Origin: Poriferisodalis sp965116715
GTDB taxonomy: Bacteria > Actinomycetota > Acidimicrobiia > Acidimicrobiales > Poriferisodalaceae
NCBI GenBank assembly: GCA_965116715.1
Contig: OZ220724.1
Span: 1,240,001-1,304,000, forward strand
DNA: 64,000 nt
Direction of reading: 5' to 3'
Positions 15,341 through 23,430 of the stretch are shown in pieces (the stretch's first letter is position 1; each line of letters opens with the position of its first letter). The position numbers and the translations under genes were made by a program. Under the pieces are notes generated by a model. It saw nothing but the letters and a program-made list of their open reading frames with translations. It made no database searches and had not been told where the DNA came from.

Positions 15341-17098
15341 ATGAGCGACAGTTCCCATGAGGTCACGGCCGATGGGGCCTCCCCCTCCGAGGCCGTGAGC
15401 AGCCGCGGCATCAGCCGGCTCATCCGCCGGCCGGGCGCCGGTGTGGGCCTGCTGGCCGGCATCGCCGGCGCAGCCGTCGCGCTGGCATTCGGCGAATTCA
15501 TGGACGGATTGGTGGACACGATCCCGTCGTTGGTGGTGGCTGTCGGCGAGGCACTGGTGGACTACTCGCCCGACTGGGCAGTCAAGCTGAGCATCGAGCT
15601 GTTCGGCGAGAAGGACAAGGCGGTGCTGGCGATCGGCATCGTCGGCGTGTCGCTGATCATCGGCGGGCTGCTCGGCGCCTGCGCCATGGCACTACGACGC
15701 CGGTGGGTGCCGTTCGCAGGATTCGCGGCATTCGGCGTGATCGGTGGCTGGACCGCCGCCCGCAACCCGATGAGCCCGTTCGTGGGCTCATGGGTGGTTG
15801 CGCTGGCCGCCGCCGGGCTCGGCTACGTCACGCTGCGCGTGCTGCTGCGGTTCGCACCCTCCCATCCTGAAGGACCGGGCCTTGACGAGCCGCCCGATCC
15901 TGACGGCGAAGCATCGGGCGGCGGCGCCCCGCCCGACGACATGCCGGATGCCAGTCGCCGCCGGTTCCTGCTCGGCGTGGGCGGCGCCGGTGTGGCGGCC
16001 GTCGGTTTCGTCGCGCTGGGGCGGGGCGTGCGCGGCCCCTCGGCGGCGGAGACAGCCCGGGCCGGCATCGATCTGGGTGCGGCGAGGCCTCCGTCGACCA
16101 CCGCTGCTGCGGGCACGGCGACCGCCGCCCAGCCCACAGCCACCACGGCGGCCGGACCCTCGGTTGCCACCCAGGTCGCTGCCTTGGACACGCTCGACGA
16201 GGTCACCGGCATCTCCAGCTACGTGACTCCCAACAACGAGTTCTACCGGATCGACACAGCACTGACCGTGCCCCAGGTTGACCCGGCGAATTGGAAGCTC
16301 TCCTTCACCGGCATGGTCGACAATCCCTATGAGCTGACCTTCGACGAGATCCTGGCGATGGACCTCCAAGAACACGTCGTGACGCTGTCGTGCGTGTCGA
16401 ACCGGGTCGGCGGCAACCTGGTCGGCAACGCCGTCTGGACCGGCGTGCCGCTGGTGGACTTGCTGGAGCGCGCCGGCGTGCAGGACGGCGCCGACCAGGT
16501 GGTGGGCCGCTCGGTCGACGACTGGACCGCCGGCTTTCCCACCCCGCTGCTGTACGACGGCCGCAACGCGCTGCTGGCCGTCGGCATGAACGGCGAGCCG
16601 CTGCCCACCCGCCACGGCTTCCCTGCCCGCCTGATCGTGGCGGGGCTGTACGGCTACGTGTCAGCGGTGAAGTGGATCGAAGAGATCCACCTGACCACCT
16701 GGGATGCGTTCGACGGCTACTGGGTGCCGCGGGGATGGTCCAAGCGAGGGCCGATGAAGACCCAGAGCCGCATCGACGTGCCCGGCAGCGGCGACCGGCC
16801 GGTCGCGGGCACCGAGACGGCGATTGCCGGCATCGCCTGGGCGCCGACGCGAGGCATCAGCGCGGTCGAGGTCCGGGTTGACGACGGGCCGTGGCAGCAG
16901 TGCGATCTGGGCGAAGCGCTGGGCGACGAGAGCTGGGTGCAGTGGCACCTGCCCTGGACGCCCACCGCAGGCACGCATTCGCTGCAGGTGCGGGCGATCG
17001 ACGGCACCGGCATGACTCAACCCGAGGGCCCCAAGGACGTCCGTCCCGACGGCGCCGAAGGCTGGCACCGAGTCGCCGTCCGCGTCGACTCCGCCTGA
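15341..17098 (+). CDS. Membrane-anchored sulfite-oxidase-like molybdopterin oxidoreductase
   Basis: This 585-aa protein combines an N-terminal membrane part (about four hydrophobic helices in residues 30-190) with a twin-arginine-like segment (SRRRFLLGVGGAGVAAVGFVALG) and an extracytoplasmic oxidoreductase domain. The molybdopterin domain shows the ligand cysteine in VVTLSCVSN, then TGVPLVDLLERAGV, NGEPLPTRHGFPARLI and KWIEEI. A C-terminal Ig-like dimerisation domain of the sulfite oxidase family ends the protein. The ATG at 15341 (MSDSS) is preferred over the frame's first codon at 15287. Likely partners are a heme protein or quinone pool outside the window. The substrate is unproven. Confidence 0.88.
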   Translation: MSDSSHEVTADGASPSEAVSSRGISRLIRRPGAGVGLLAGIAGAAVALAFGEFMDGLVDTIPSLVVAVGEALVDYSPDWAVKLSIELFGEKDKAVLAIGIVGVSLIIGGLLGACAMALRRRWVPFAGFAAFGVIGGWTAARNPMSPFVGSWVVALAAAGLGYVTLRVLLRFAPSHPEGPGLDEPPDPDGEASGGGAPPDDMPDASRRRFLLGVGGAGVAAVGFVALGRGVRGPSAAETARAGIDLGAARPPSTTAAAGTATAAQPTATTAAGPSVATQVAALDTLDEVTGISSYVTPNNEFYRIDTALTVPQVDPANWKLSFTGMVDNPYELTFDEILAMDLQEHVVTLSCVSNRVGGNLVGNAVWTGVPLVDLLERAGVQDGADQVVGRSVDDWTAGFPTPLLYDGRNALLAVGMNGEPLPTRHGFPARLIVAGLYGYVSAVKWIEEIHLTTWDAFDGYWVPRGWSKRGPMKTQSRIDVPGSGDRPVAGTETAIAGIAWAPTRGISAVEVRVDDGPWQQCDLGEALGDESWVQWHLPWTPTAGTHSLQVRAIDGTGMTQPEGPKDVRPDGAEGWHRVAVRVDSA

Positions 17099-17147
17099 GC
17101 CGGGTCTTGCCGCCTCCGCAGCGGACACACCTACCCGCGCAGCTCCT

Positions 17148-17153
17148 TAGGAT
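17148..17153 (+). promoter_or_regulatory. -10 element TAGGAT, leaderless promoter
   Basis: The hexamer ends 6 bp before the ATG at 17160 of the MBL-fold gene. Confidence 0.45.
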
Positions 17154-17159
17154 GCATCC

Positions 17160-17801
17160 ATGGCTCTGCACTGGTCCGCCACCGGCATCGAAGTCCACAA
17201 GCATGTCGTGCGTCCCGTCGAGGGCGACCTGCCGCACGGCTTTCCCGATGACTTCGACAACAACGTCTTCACCATCCGCTGCACCGAGACCGGCGAGGCG
17301 ATGCTCATCGACGCCGCGAACGAGCACGAGCGGCTGCTGGAGGTGTGCCAGAAGCTCGGTGTGACGCTGGTGGTCGAGACCCACGGCCACTGGGATCACA
17401 TCCAAGCCGTGCCGGCCGTGCGCGATGCCGGCATTGACGTGGCTGTCACCGCTGAGGACTCGTCGATGCTTCCCAGCTACGACCTCATTCTCGAAGACGA
17501 CGCTGTGCTGGAGGTGGGACGCTTGCGCATCCGAACTGTCCACAACCCTGGCCACACCGCCGGTTCCATGAGCTTCCACGTCGAGGGCACACCGCTGCTG
17601 TTCACCGGCGACACGCTGTTCCCGGGCGGACCGGGTGCCACCGGCTACGGCGGCGACTTCGACCAGATCATCCGCAGCATCGAGGACCGGATGTTCTCAA
17701 CGTTTCCCGCAGACACGATGGTGCTGCCCGGCCACGGCCTCGACACCACGATCGGCACCGAGTCGCCTCACCTGCAGGAGTGGATCGACCGCGGCTGGTA
17801 G
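17160..17801 (+). CDS. MBL-fold metallo-hydrolase (glyoxalase II-like)
   Basis: This 213-aa metallo-beta-lactamase-fold hydrolase has the metal site THGHWDH (His75, His77, Asp79, His80), a second histidine in HNPGHTAGS, the bridging Asp in FTGDTLFPGG, and the last His in LPGHGLDT. This set binds two metal ions. Similar proteins hydrolyse thioesters, but the substrate cannot be told. A leaderless promoter supports the ATG. It is convergent with the ABC permease gene across a repeated hairpin region. Confidence 0.88.
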   Translation: MALHWSATGIEVHKHVVRPVEGDLPHGFPDDFDNNVFTIRCTETGEAMLIDAANEHERLLEVCQKLGVTLVVETHGHWDHIQAVPAVRDAGIDVAVTAEDSSMLPSYDLILEDDAVLEVGRLRIRTVHNPGHTAGSMSFHVEGTPLLFTGDTLFPGGPGATGYGGDFDQIIRSIEDRMFSTFPADTMVLPGHGLDTTIGTESPHLQEWIDRGW

Positions 17802-17804
17802 CCC

Positions 17805-17883
17805 CTAGCCCGTCGCTACGCGGCGACTGTGCCTAACCGGTCGCCACTCGGCGACTGTGCCTAGCCCGTCGCTACGCGACGGC
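17805..17883. repeat. 28-bp tandem repeat (about 2.8 copies) at convergent gene ends
   Basis: Units begin at 17805, 17833 and 17861 with the pattern CTAGCCCGTCGCTACG + CGGCGACTGTGC. Each of the first two units can fold as GTCGC...GCGAC. The third unit contains the stop and last codons (RRVATG) of the permease gene. The array separates two convergent genes and may serve as a bidirectional terminator. Confidence 0.7.
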
Positions 17884-18685
17884 CGAGCGACCTGAACGCC
17901 ATCGTGAAGGTCACCACGGCCAGCCCCACGATGGCTGCCGCGCCCTTGAGGATGGCCAGGCCGTCCCAGCCCTGCGTCAGAATCGCCCGCATCCCCTCCA
18001 ACAGGTAGGTGACCGGGTTCCACGCCGCGATGGCACGCATCCAGCCCGACATCAACTCACGAGGAAGGAACGCCGGCGTCAGGAACGCGAAGGGAAAGAA
18101 AATGAGGAACGCGGAGTTCACCGCCGCGGGATTGCCGGTCCGCAGCGCCACCGTGTACGGGAATCCCGTGAACGCCAGGCTCCAGGCAACGGCAAGCAGC
18201 AGGAACACCGCCAGCCCCGCAATGCCGGTCTCGAACCACACCCCGAAGACCAAGCCCATGCCGACCACGAACAGCGACAGGCCCAGGGCCATCACGATGT
18301 CGGCCACCATCAGCCCGAACAGCAGCGTGGCCCGGCGGATCGGCGTCACCAGCATCCGGTCGAGATAACCGGACTGGATGTCGATCACCAGCACGCTGGC
18401 GCGCGAGATGCCCGTGACGGCGAAGATGATCGCCACCGGAAGCTGGAAGGCCCGGTAGTCGATGCTGCCGCTGCCTGCTCCGGCGGCAGCGCCTGATTCC
18501 ACGAATGGCTCCAGCGCGCCGACGTTGACCACGAAGAAGAAAACCGGGATGATCAGCGCCGGTCCGAGGAATTCAGGTTCGCGCAGGACGCTGCGGACGG
18601 CCCTGCGGGCGATGGTGGCGATGTCGGTGAAGAAGCTGACCCGGTTCGTGAGGCCTCCGCAATGGGCGGCTGCGGTCTCGCTCAT
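17861..18685 (-). CDS. ABC-2 type transporter permease (DrrB-like)
   Basis: This 274-aa membrane subunit of a drug or lipid exporter has about six transmembrane segments. It has the ABC-2 signature area IDIQSGYLDRMLVTPIRRATLLFGLM and the later FLTPAFLPRELMSGWMRAIAAWNPVTYLLEGMR, both typical of the DrrB/NodJ family. It overlaps the upstream ATPase gene by 4 bp (ATGA), so the pair is co-translated. The cargo is unknown. Confidence 0.88.
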   Translation of the reverse strand: MSETAAAHCGGLTNRVSFFTDIATIARRAVRSVLREPEFLGPALIIPVFFFVVNVGALEPFVESGAAAGAGSGSIDYRAFQLPVAIIFAVTGISRASVLVIDIQSGYLDRMLVTPIRRATLLFGLMVADIVMALGLSLFVVGMGLVFGVWFETGIAGLAVFLLLAVAWSLAFTGFPYTVALRTGNPAAVNSAFLIFFPFAFLTPAFLPRELMSGWMRAIAAWNPVTYLLEGMRAILTQGWDGLAILKGAAAIVGLAVVTFTMAFRSLGRRVATG

Positions 18686-19725
18686 GACCCTGCTCCGGCC
18701 ACCGTCTCCTCGGCCGCAGCCTCCTCGGCTGCGACTGCGCTCTCGGCCGCAGCCTCTTCGGCTGCGGCCATGCGATACCCGGTTGCTCGCAGGAACACGT
18801 CGTCGAGCGACGGCGTTCGCACCGTCAGTGCGGTCGGGTGCACGTCGGCGTTCGCCAGCGCGACAGCCACCGCGCCGACAAGCCCTGCGCCGTCGGAGGT
18901 CGAGATCGTGACGCCGAGCCGGCCCGCGGTGACGCTGTCTGCTCCGTCCACTGTCGACGCCACCTCCGCCGCCCTGCTGATGTCGTGGGACTCCAGGTCC
19001 ACCACGATGACGTCCGAGCCGACGGCACGCTTCAGCTCGGTCGGCGTGCCCTGTTCCACGATTCGGCCGTCGGCCAAGATGGCCACCCGGTCGGCAAGCG
19101 CATCGGCTTCCTCCAGGTATTGGGTGGTGAGGAAGACCGTGACGCCCAACTCGTCATTGAGACGGCGCACCTCTTCCCACACCTGTGCCCGGCTCACCGG
19201 GTCGAGACCAGTGGTGGGCTCGTCCAGGAAGATCACCTCTGGGGCATGGATCAGCGATGCCGCGAGGTCCAGCCGGCGCTTCATGCCGCCGCTGTAGGTG
19301 GAGATACGGGCATCGATGGCATCGCCGATGTCAGCCAGATCGATCGCCTGGGCGATGGACGCGGCCCGGTCTGCGGCACGAAGCCCGTACAGGCGGGCCT
19401 GCAGGTCGAGAATCTCGCGGCCGGTCTGCTTGTCGTCGAGCGCCGCTTCCTGCATCGCCACCCCGATGCGGATGCGCACCTCACCCGGGTTCTTCTCGAC
19501 GTCCCAGCCGGCAACCCTGGCGGTGCCAGCAGTCGGGCTCAGCAGGGTGCACAACATGCGCACGGTGGTGCTCTTGCCAGCGCCGTTCGGGCCCAGGAAT
19601 CCGAAGATCTCCCCCTCGCGCACCAGCAGGTCCACGCCGTCGACTGCCCGCTTGGTGCCGAAGTCGCGCACCAGCCCGTGGGCTTCGATGGCTGTCACCG
19701 ATCCGTTCGACGCCGCCTCAGACAC
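18682..19725 (-). CDS. ABC transporter ATP-binding protein (DrrA-like)
   Basis: This 347-aa ATPase energises the adjacent permease. It has Walker A GPNGAGKST, signature YSGGMKRRLDLA, Walker B VIFLDEPTTGLDP, and a DrrA-type C-terminal regulatory region (VRTPSLDDVFLRATG). The end is an unusual Ala/Glu-rich repeat of about 30 residues. The GTG at 19725 is supported by TAGCCT ending 7 bp upstream. Confidence 0.9.
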   Translation of the reverse strand: MSEAASNGSVTAIEAHGLVRDFGTKRAVDGVDLLVREGEIFGFLGPNGAGKSTTVRMLCTLLSPTAGTARVAGWDVEKNPGEVRIRIGVAMQEAALDDKQTGREILDLQARLYGLRAADRAASIAQAIDLADIGDAIDARISTYSGGMKRRLDLAASLIHAPEVIFLDEPTTGLDPVSRAQVWEEVRRLNDELGVTVFLTTQYLEEADALADRVAILADGRIVEQGTPTELKRAVGSDVIVVDLESHDISRAAEVASTVDGADSVTAGRLGVTISTSDGAGLVGAVAVALANADVHPTALTVRTPSLDDVFLRATGYRMAAAEEAAAESAVAAEEAAAEETVAGAGS

Positions 19726-19732
19726 GGGCGGC

Positions 19733-19738
19733 AGGCTA
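19733..19738 (-). promoter_or_regulatory. -10 element TAGCCT, leaderless promoter of ABC exporter operon
   Basis: On the minus strand it ends 7 bp before the GTG at 19725. Confidence 0.45.
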
Positions 19739-19783
19739 GCGAGCAGCCTGCGCCAGCGATCACGGAATTATGAACCGCTTGCT

Positions 19784-19864
19784 AGCCCGGCAGCGGCGGC
19801 AGGGTGTCGACGTGGCGGGTGGCTGTCTCCCAGGCGTGGGCCAGTTCGAGCACTGAGCGGTCGG
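19784..19864 (-). repeat. Left direct repeat: copied 3' end of the amidase gene
   Basis: These 81 bp match 23433-23513 at 77 positions and encode the amidase C-terminus (ELAHAWETATRHVDTLPPLPG), here ended by TAG rather than TGA. The sequence is not joined to an amidase gene. With its partner it brackets the methyltransferase/HEAT island. Confidence 0.85.
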
Positions 19865-19882
19865 GTTCCCGCATGACGTATC

Positions 19883-21688
19883 TCAGGCGGCTGTCCTACG
19901 ACGCAGCAAGCCTGTCCGTCGGTCCACGTCGTAATCGGCGTCGCGAAGCAGGTTGGTGATCGCCCCGAGATTGATCGCGGACAAGTCCCAGTCGCGTCGA
20001 AACCCCTCGCGGAGAGCCTCGACATAGCACTGGCTCGGGCTGAGCGCATCATCGTCCGAGGTGATCTCCCGAATCACTCGGTCGATCTCATCCGATGCAG
20101 GAACAGTCACCGACGACGGTGGCCTACCACTGGTCATCGTCAGCATGAGGTCAACCGTCGCGACATGTTCGAATCCAGACGCAAGACCCTTGACGGAGCG
20201 CTGACCCTTGTCGAGCGTTGCAATGAGCTCGGGTACGACGACGAGTGCCGCATCGGCAATCGCCCTCTGCAGCATTCGCCATACGGCACCGCTGCTGTTG
20301 CCGAAGAGAAGCGTGATGTGGCCATTCGGCTTCAAGACGCGTCTGCACTCACGCAGCGCCCCAGTCAGCATCTCCTCGTAGCGGCTGGCCGAACGGTAGG
20401 ACCCCGTGTCCGTGCGGTCCACGACCGCCTCCAGGCCGGAGTCCGTGAGCCGCTGGCCAGGCAACCACGCCTCTTGGAACAGATTCATGTCCGAGTAGAA
20501 GATGTTCGAACCGAAGGGAGGATCAGTGAAGACGTAGTCGACGGATTGGTCATCAAGCGGCAGCGACGTAGCGCTCGCGATTTCGTAGCGGACCTGATCC
20601 TCGCTTGGTTCAACCGGCAGCCCGCGATCGGTCCTGCGTGCCCGAATCCATCGGTCTGACCGGGCAGCAGCATCGACCTTGCGATGGAACAAGTCGAAGA
20701 CATTCCACTCGTAGAAGACCGGTGCGACGTAGTAGTTGGCGTTGGCAGCGTTCAGCGGGCGTTGTCGCGACCACTGGTACCTCTTGCTGGCACGCGTGAG
20801 GATCGCCGTGAACGCGAAGCGAAGCTTCGAGCGAATCGCGGGATCGTCCGTCGCATCGATCCCATCTCGCAACGCCGCCAGAGAACAGAGATTCCTCGTG
20901 CTGTAGAAGGCGGCAGTCGACGTGAGACCATGGCGGCCGAGCGCGGATGCCTGATACATCTGCCTATTCGGCTCGATTTGGACATCCGGCCACGAGAACC
21001 TGTCTGCGTTCGGGGCGACAAGAGGTTCCGACCACGGCTGTTCGATCTGCTTCGACGAGCATGTGCACGCAATCGAATCAACGACGGCTCGCTCACCGAC
21101 CCGCGACGAACGGCCGCTGATCGCCTCTCCACAAGCACCGCAGGCCATGCGCGACTTGCTCCAGTCCGCGTCACGAAGGGCTTCGAAGTAGCAGACCTGA
21201 GACTTGCAGCGGTCGCACTCGACGACGGTCGACCAGGTCGTCTTGGCAGTCTCGGCAGCGGCGCCACAGCACTTGCACACAACGCGGTAGAGATCACCTG
21301 CGGTTTCGCGTGCACGTTCGATGACCGAATCAGCGCGACGTCGGAGCTCTCTTGAGTCCGTGAGCCTCGCGTAGTTGCTGCCGATGTGTCGACCGAGCAC
21401 CGACACATCGAACAAGCGGGCGCGTCGTCCGGTGGCGAAGGCCGCAACGCCAGTCATGCCAGAGCCAGCGAAGGGATCGACGACGATGTCCCCAGGCTCG
21501 GTCATCGCCTCGATGAACGGAATCACGGCCGTCACCGGGACCTTGGTCAGATAGGCATGCGCCATGTACACCGGGTCGGACCGCTTCACGGCAACTGATT
21601 CGGGCAGCGAGTGCGGAGCCCCGTCAGCCGGCCCAAAAAGCCCCGCCTGTCCGTTCGAGGTGGCTCTAGCGTGAGCGCGTCGAGGCAT
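19883..21688 (-). CDS. DNA methyltransferase with internal zinc-ribbon-like cysteines
   Basis: This is a 601-aa amino-methyltransferase acting on DNA. The SAM motif DPFAGSGMTG (71-80) precedes the catalytic motif TDPPFGSN (388-395), giving an I-then-IV order with a long insert between. The insert carries Cys clusters CKCC (138-141), CDRC (158-161), CGAC (183-186) and CTC (208-210), which suggest bound zinc and a target-recognition role. The C-terminal third has LKPNGHITLLFGNSSG, a further Rossmann element. The DPPF motif fits adenine-N6 or cytosine-N4 methylation. Codon use and G+C are visibly lower than in flanking genes. Its start codon overlaps that of the divergent HEAT-repeat gene. Confidence 0.85.
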   Translation of the reverse strand: MPRRAHARATSNGQAGLFGPADGAPHSLPESVAVKRSDPVYMAHAYLTKVPVTAVIPFIEAMTEPGDIVVDPFAGSGMTGVAAFATGRRARLFDVSVLGRHIGSNYARLTDSRELRRRADSVIERARETAGDLYRVVCKCCGAAAETAKTTWSTVVECDRCKSQVCYFEALRDADWSKSRMACGACGEAISGRSSRVGERAVVDSIACTCSSKQIEQPWSEPLVAPNADRFSWPDVQIEPNRQMYQASALGRHGLTSTAAFYSTRNLCSLAALRDGIDATDDPAIRSKLRFAFTAILTRASKRYQWSRQRPLNAANANYYVAPVFYEWNVFDLFHRKVDAAARSDRWIRARRTDRGLPVEPSEDQVRYEIASATSLPLDDQSVDYVFTDPPFGSNIFYSDMNLFQEAWLPGQRLTDSGLEAVVDRTDTGSYRSASRYEEMLTGALRECRRVLKPNGHITLLFGNSSGAVWRMLQRAIADAALVVVPELIATLDKGQRSVKGLASGFEHVATVDLMLTMTSGRPPSSVTVPASDEIDRVIREITSDDDALSPSQCYVEALREGFRRDWDLSAINLGAITNLLRDADYDVDRRTGLLRRRTAA

Positions 21689-23243
21689 GGGTCACATCAT
21701 GCCGGAGGGAGCAGCCGCAGCAGTGGGATTTAAGGAAGATGCAGATTTCGCCCGCTTCGTTGCGATGGGCGCCGTCGGCGCCGCGGTCGCGGCAGACGTC
21801 CTGCGGGAGCGCTACGGCCACCGTCCCATCGAGTTGGAGCGCTACGCGATGGCCAACAAGGTATGGCAGGCCAAGGTGAAGCGTCTCCGTCTCCCAGACC
21901 TGCTGTGTACACGTTGTGGCCTTCGAGTCGAGGCACGGGCGAAGTCGAAGTTGGGGATCGTGCTCTCACACTCAGACACTCCGGGCCGCGGATGGGACGA
22001 CGGCGGCATGCGCGACTCGGACCTGTTCGCCTTCATGCGGGTCGAATCCTCACCGGGGACGTTTCCGCCGCGCGTCGCCGAACCGATGTGGTTCTCAACC
22101 GCAGCATTGCGCGCAAGCGCGCACCATGCGCGTCGATCTAGTCCCAAGGCCGCTTCCGAGGGCTCAGAAGTGACGATGACCTGGCCGTGCTGGGTCCCCA
22201 ACAGCGGAGGCACATTCGAAGAAATCGACGAGGAAGGCCGGATCGTGTGGCGGGACGACTCAGGCGCACGAAGGCGGTATTGGCAGTGGCGCAACTGGTC
22301 CGGACCCCGCCACAACTACCTACACCCAGGCGAGACCTTTGAACCCGCCAGCCACATCGTCGCTGGAATCGTCGAGGCAACCGAATCCCTCACCTGTCCC
22401 GGAAGTAGCTGGAGCGTGGCCGCGGCGCTATGCGATACCGACGAAGTTGAACGATTGGCGGCGATACGCGCCGCCGGCATCGATCCCGATTATCAGATCA
22501 CCGACCTGCTGACCGGTATCGCCCTCGACGCAGACGAAGATTGGCGCGTCAGACTCGAGGCTCGCATTGCTCTGGCCAGAACGGATCCACAACGCTGGGT
22601 GCCATCAGTGGTCACCACTGTCAACGACGCACTCGATCAAGAGCAGTCGATGGAGGCCGTGCTGGCGCTCACCGAACTGCCCGCCTACGAGGCTGCCGAA
22701 GCGCTCGTCGGAATCGCGCGACATGTCGAGCATCACCAAGATGTGCGGTCCGCGGCAGCCTGGGGTATTGGCCAAGGTGCTGCCGCAAGTCCGGACCGGC
22801 TGTTGTCGCTGGTGCTCGACAGCAACCCGCTCGTCGCCGTTCACGCCGTGAGCGCGATCGACACTCTGACTCCCATAATGCAGGCGCTGCTGTTCGAGTG
22901 GCTAGGCGACGCTGACCAGCACAAAGCGGCTGCAGCCGCAAGTCTTCTCGCCCGCAACAGTGCCGTGGACATCCTGCTCGACGCGTACGAGCAAGGAGAA
23001 CCGACGCGGAAGTGGGCCCTCTACGCCCTAGGTGGCATGGCCGCTGCAGTCGTGCGCTGCAGAGCGGGCGCACGGCTGACGCACGAACTCCGGGCAGCAC
23101 TTGAGCCGATGTGGCTCCGAGAACTCGATTGGCTGCATGCCGACGATGACGATCCGCTCGCTGCGCTCGACCTACAGAAGATCAGATTCGACCCGCTGAA
23201 TCCCACCACTCTCCGCAGGTCAGACCCCGGTGCTAATGCCTAG
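21687..23243 (+). CDS. HEAT-repeat protein with possible N-terminal nuclease-like region
   Basis: This is a 518-aa protein of no recognised family. Residues 50-120 contain RLPDLLCTRCGLRVEARAK, a spacing (Asp71...Glu82-x3-Lys86) that could be a PD-(D/E)xK-type nuclease site with a CxxC pair. Residues 250-480 are repeated helical pairs with HEAT character (RVRLEARIALARTD, AVLALTELPAYEAAEALVGIA, DVRSAAAWGIGQ). The start is ATG 21687 or 21699; 21687 overlaps the methyltransferase start on the other strand. Low G+C and its position in the flanked island suggest transfer together with the methyltransferase. A restriction or defence role is inference. Confidence 0.65.
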   Translation: MGHIMPEGAAAAVGFKEDADFARFVAMGAVGAAVAADVLRERYGHRPIELERYAMANKVWQAKVKRLRLPDLLCTRCGLRVEARAKSKLGIVLSHSDTPGRGWDDGGMRDSDLFAFMRVESSPGTFPPRVAEPMWFSTAALRASAHHARRSSPKAASEGSEVTMTWPCWVPNSGGTFEEIDEEGRIVWRDDSGARRRYWQWRNWSGPRHNYLHPGETFEPASHIVAGIVEATESLTCPGSSWSVAAALCDTDEVERLAAIRAAGIDPDYQITDLLTGIALDADEDWRVRLEARIALARTDPQRWVPSVVTTVNDALDQEQSMEAVLALTELPAYEAAEALVGIARHVEHHQDVRSAAAWGIGQGAAASPDRLLSLVLDSNPLVAVHAVSAIDTLTPIMQALLFEWLGDADQHKAAAAASLLARNSAVDILLDAYEQGEPTRKWALYALGGMAAAVVRCRAGARLTHELRAALEPMWLRELDWLHADDDDPLAALDLQKIRFDPLNPTTLRRSDPGANA

Positions 23244-23430
23244 TGCTGACTATTTCGACTGCTGATGGAGGATAGTCAGAGCCGGACTGGCTGATCCACG
23301 GGACAGTATTGCGGTGTGGCAGAGGGTTGTGACGGGGACCCGTTCCGCAGCGAGATCTGACCTTGAGTACTTCTCAATTCGGATGACCGAAGCAGTGCCG
23401 CTCCTTGTGTTGGGCGCTATTAGGGCCGCG
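23244..23430. other. Island right-end non-coding segment with an inverted repeat
   Basis: No gene is seen. TGACTAT (23247-23253) and ATAGTCA (23272-23278) form an inverted repeat just after the HEAT gene stop that could act as a terminator. The rest is lower in G+C than the neighbouring amidase gene. Confidence 0.4.

Noticed and set aside
19768..20052. A small minus-strand gene spanning the left direct repeat
   Set aside because: It reads the repeat and the methyltransferase end in the wrong frame and has no independent support.
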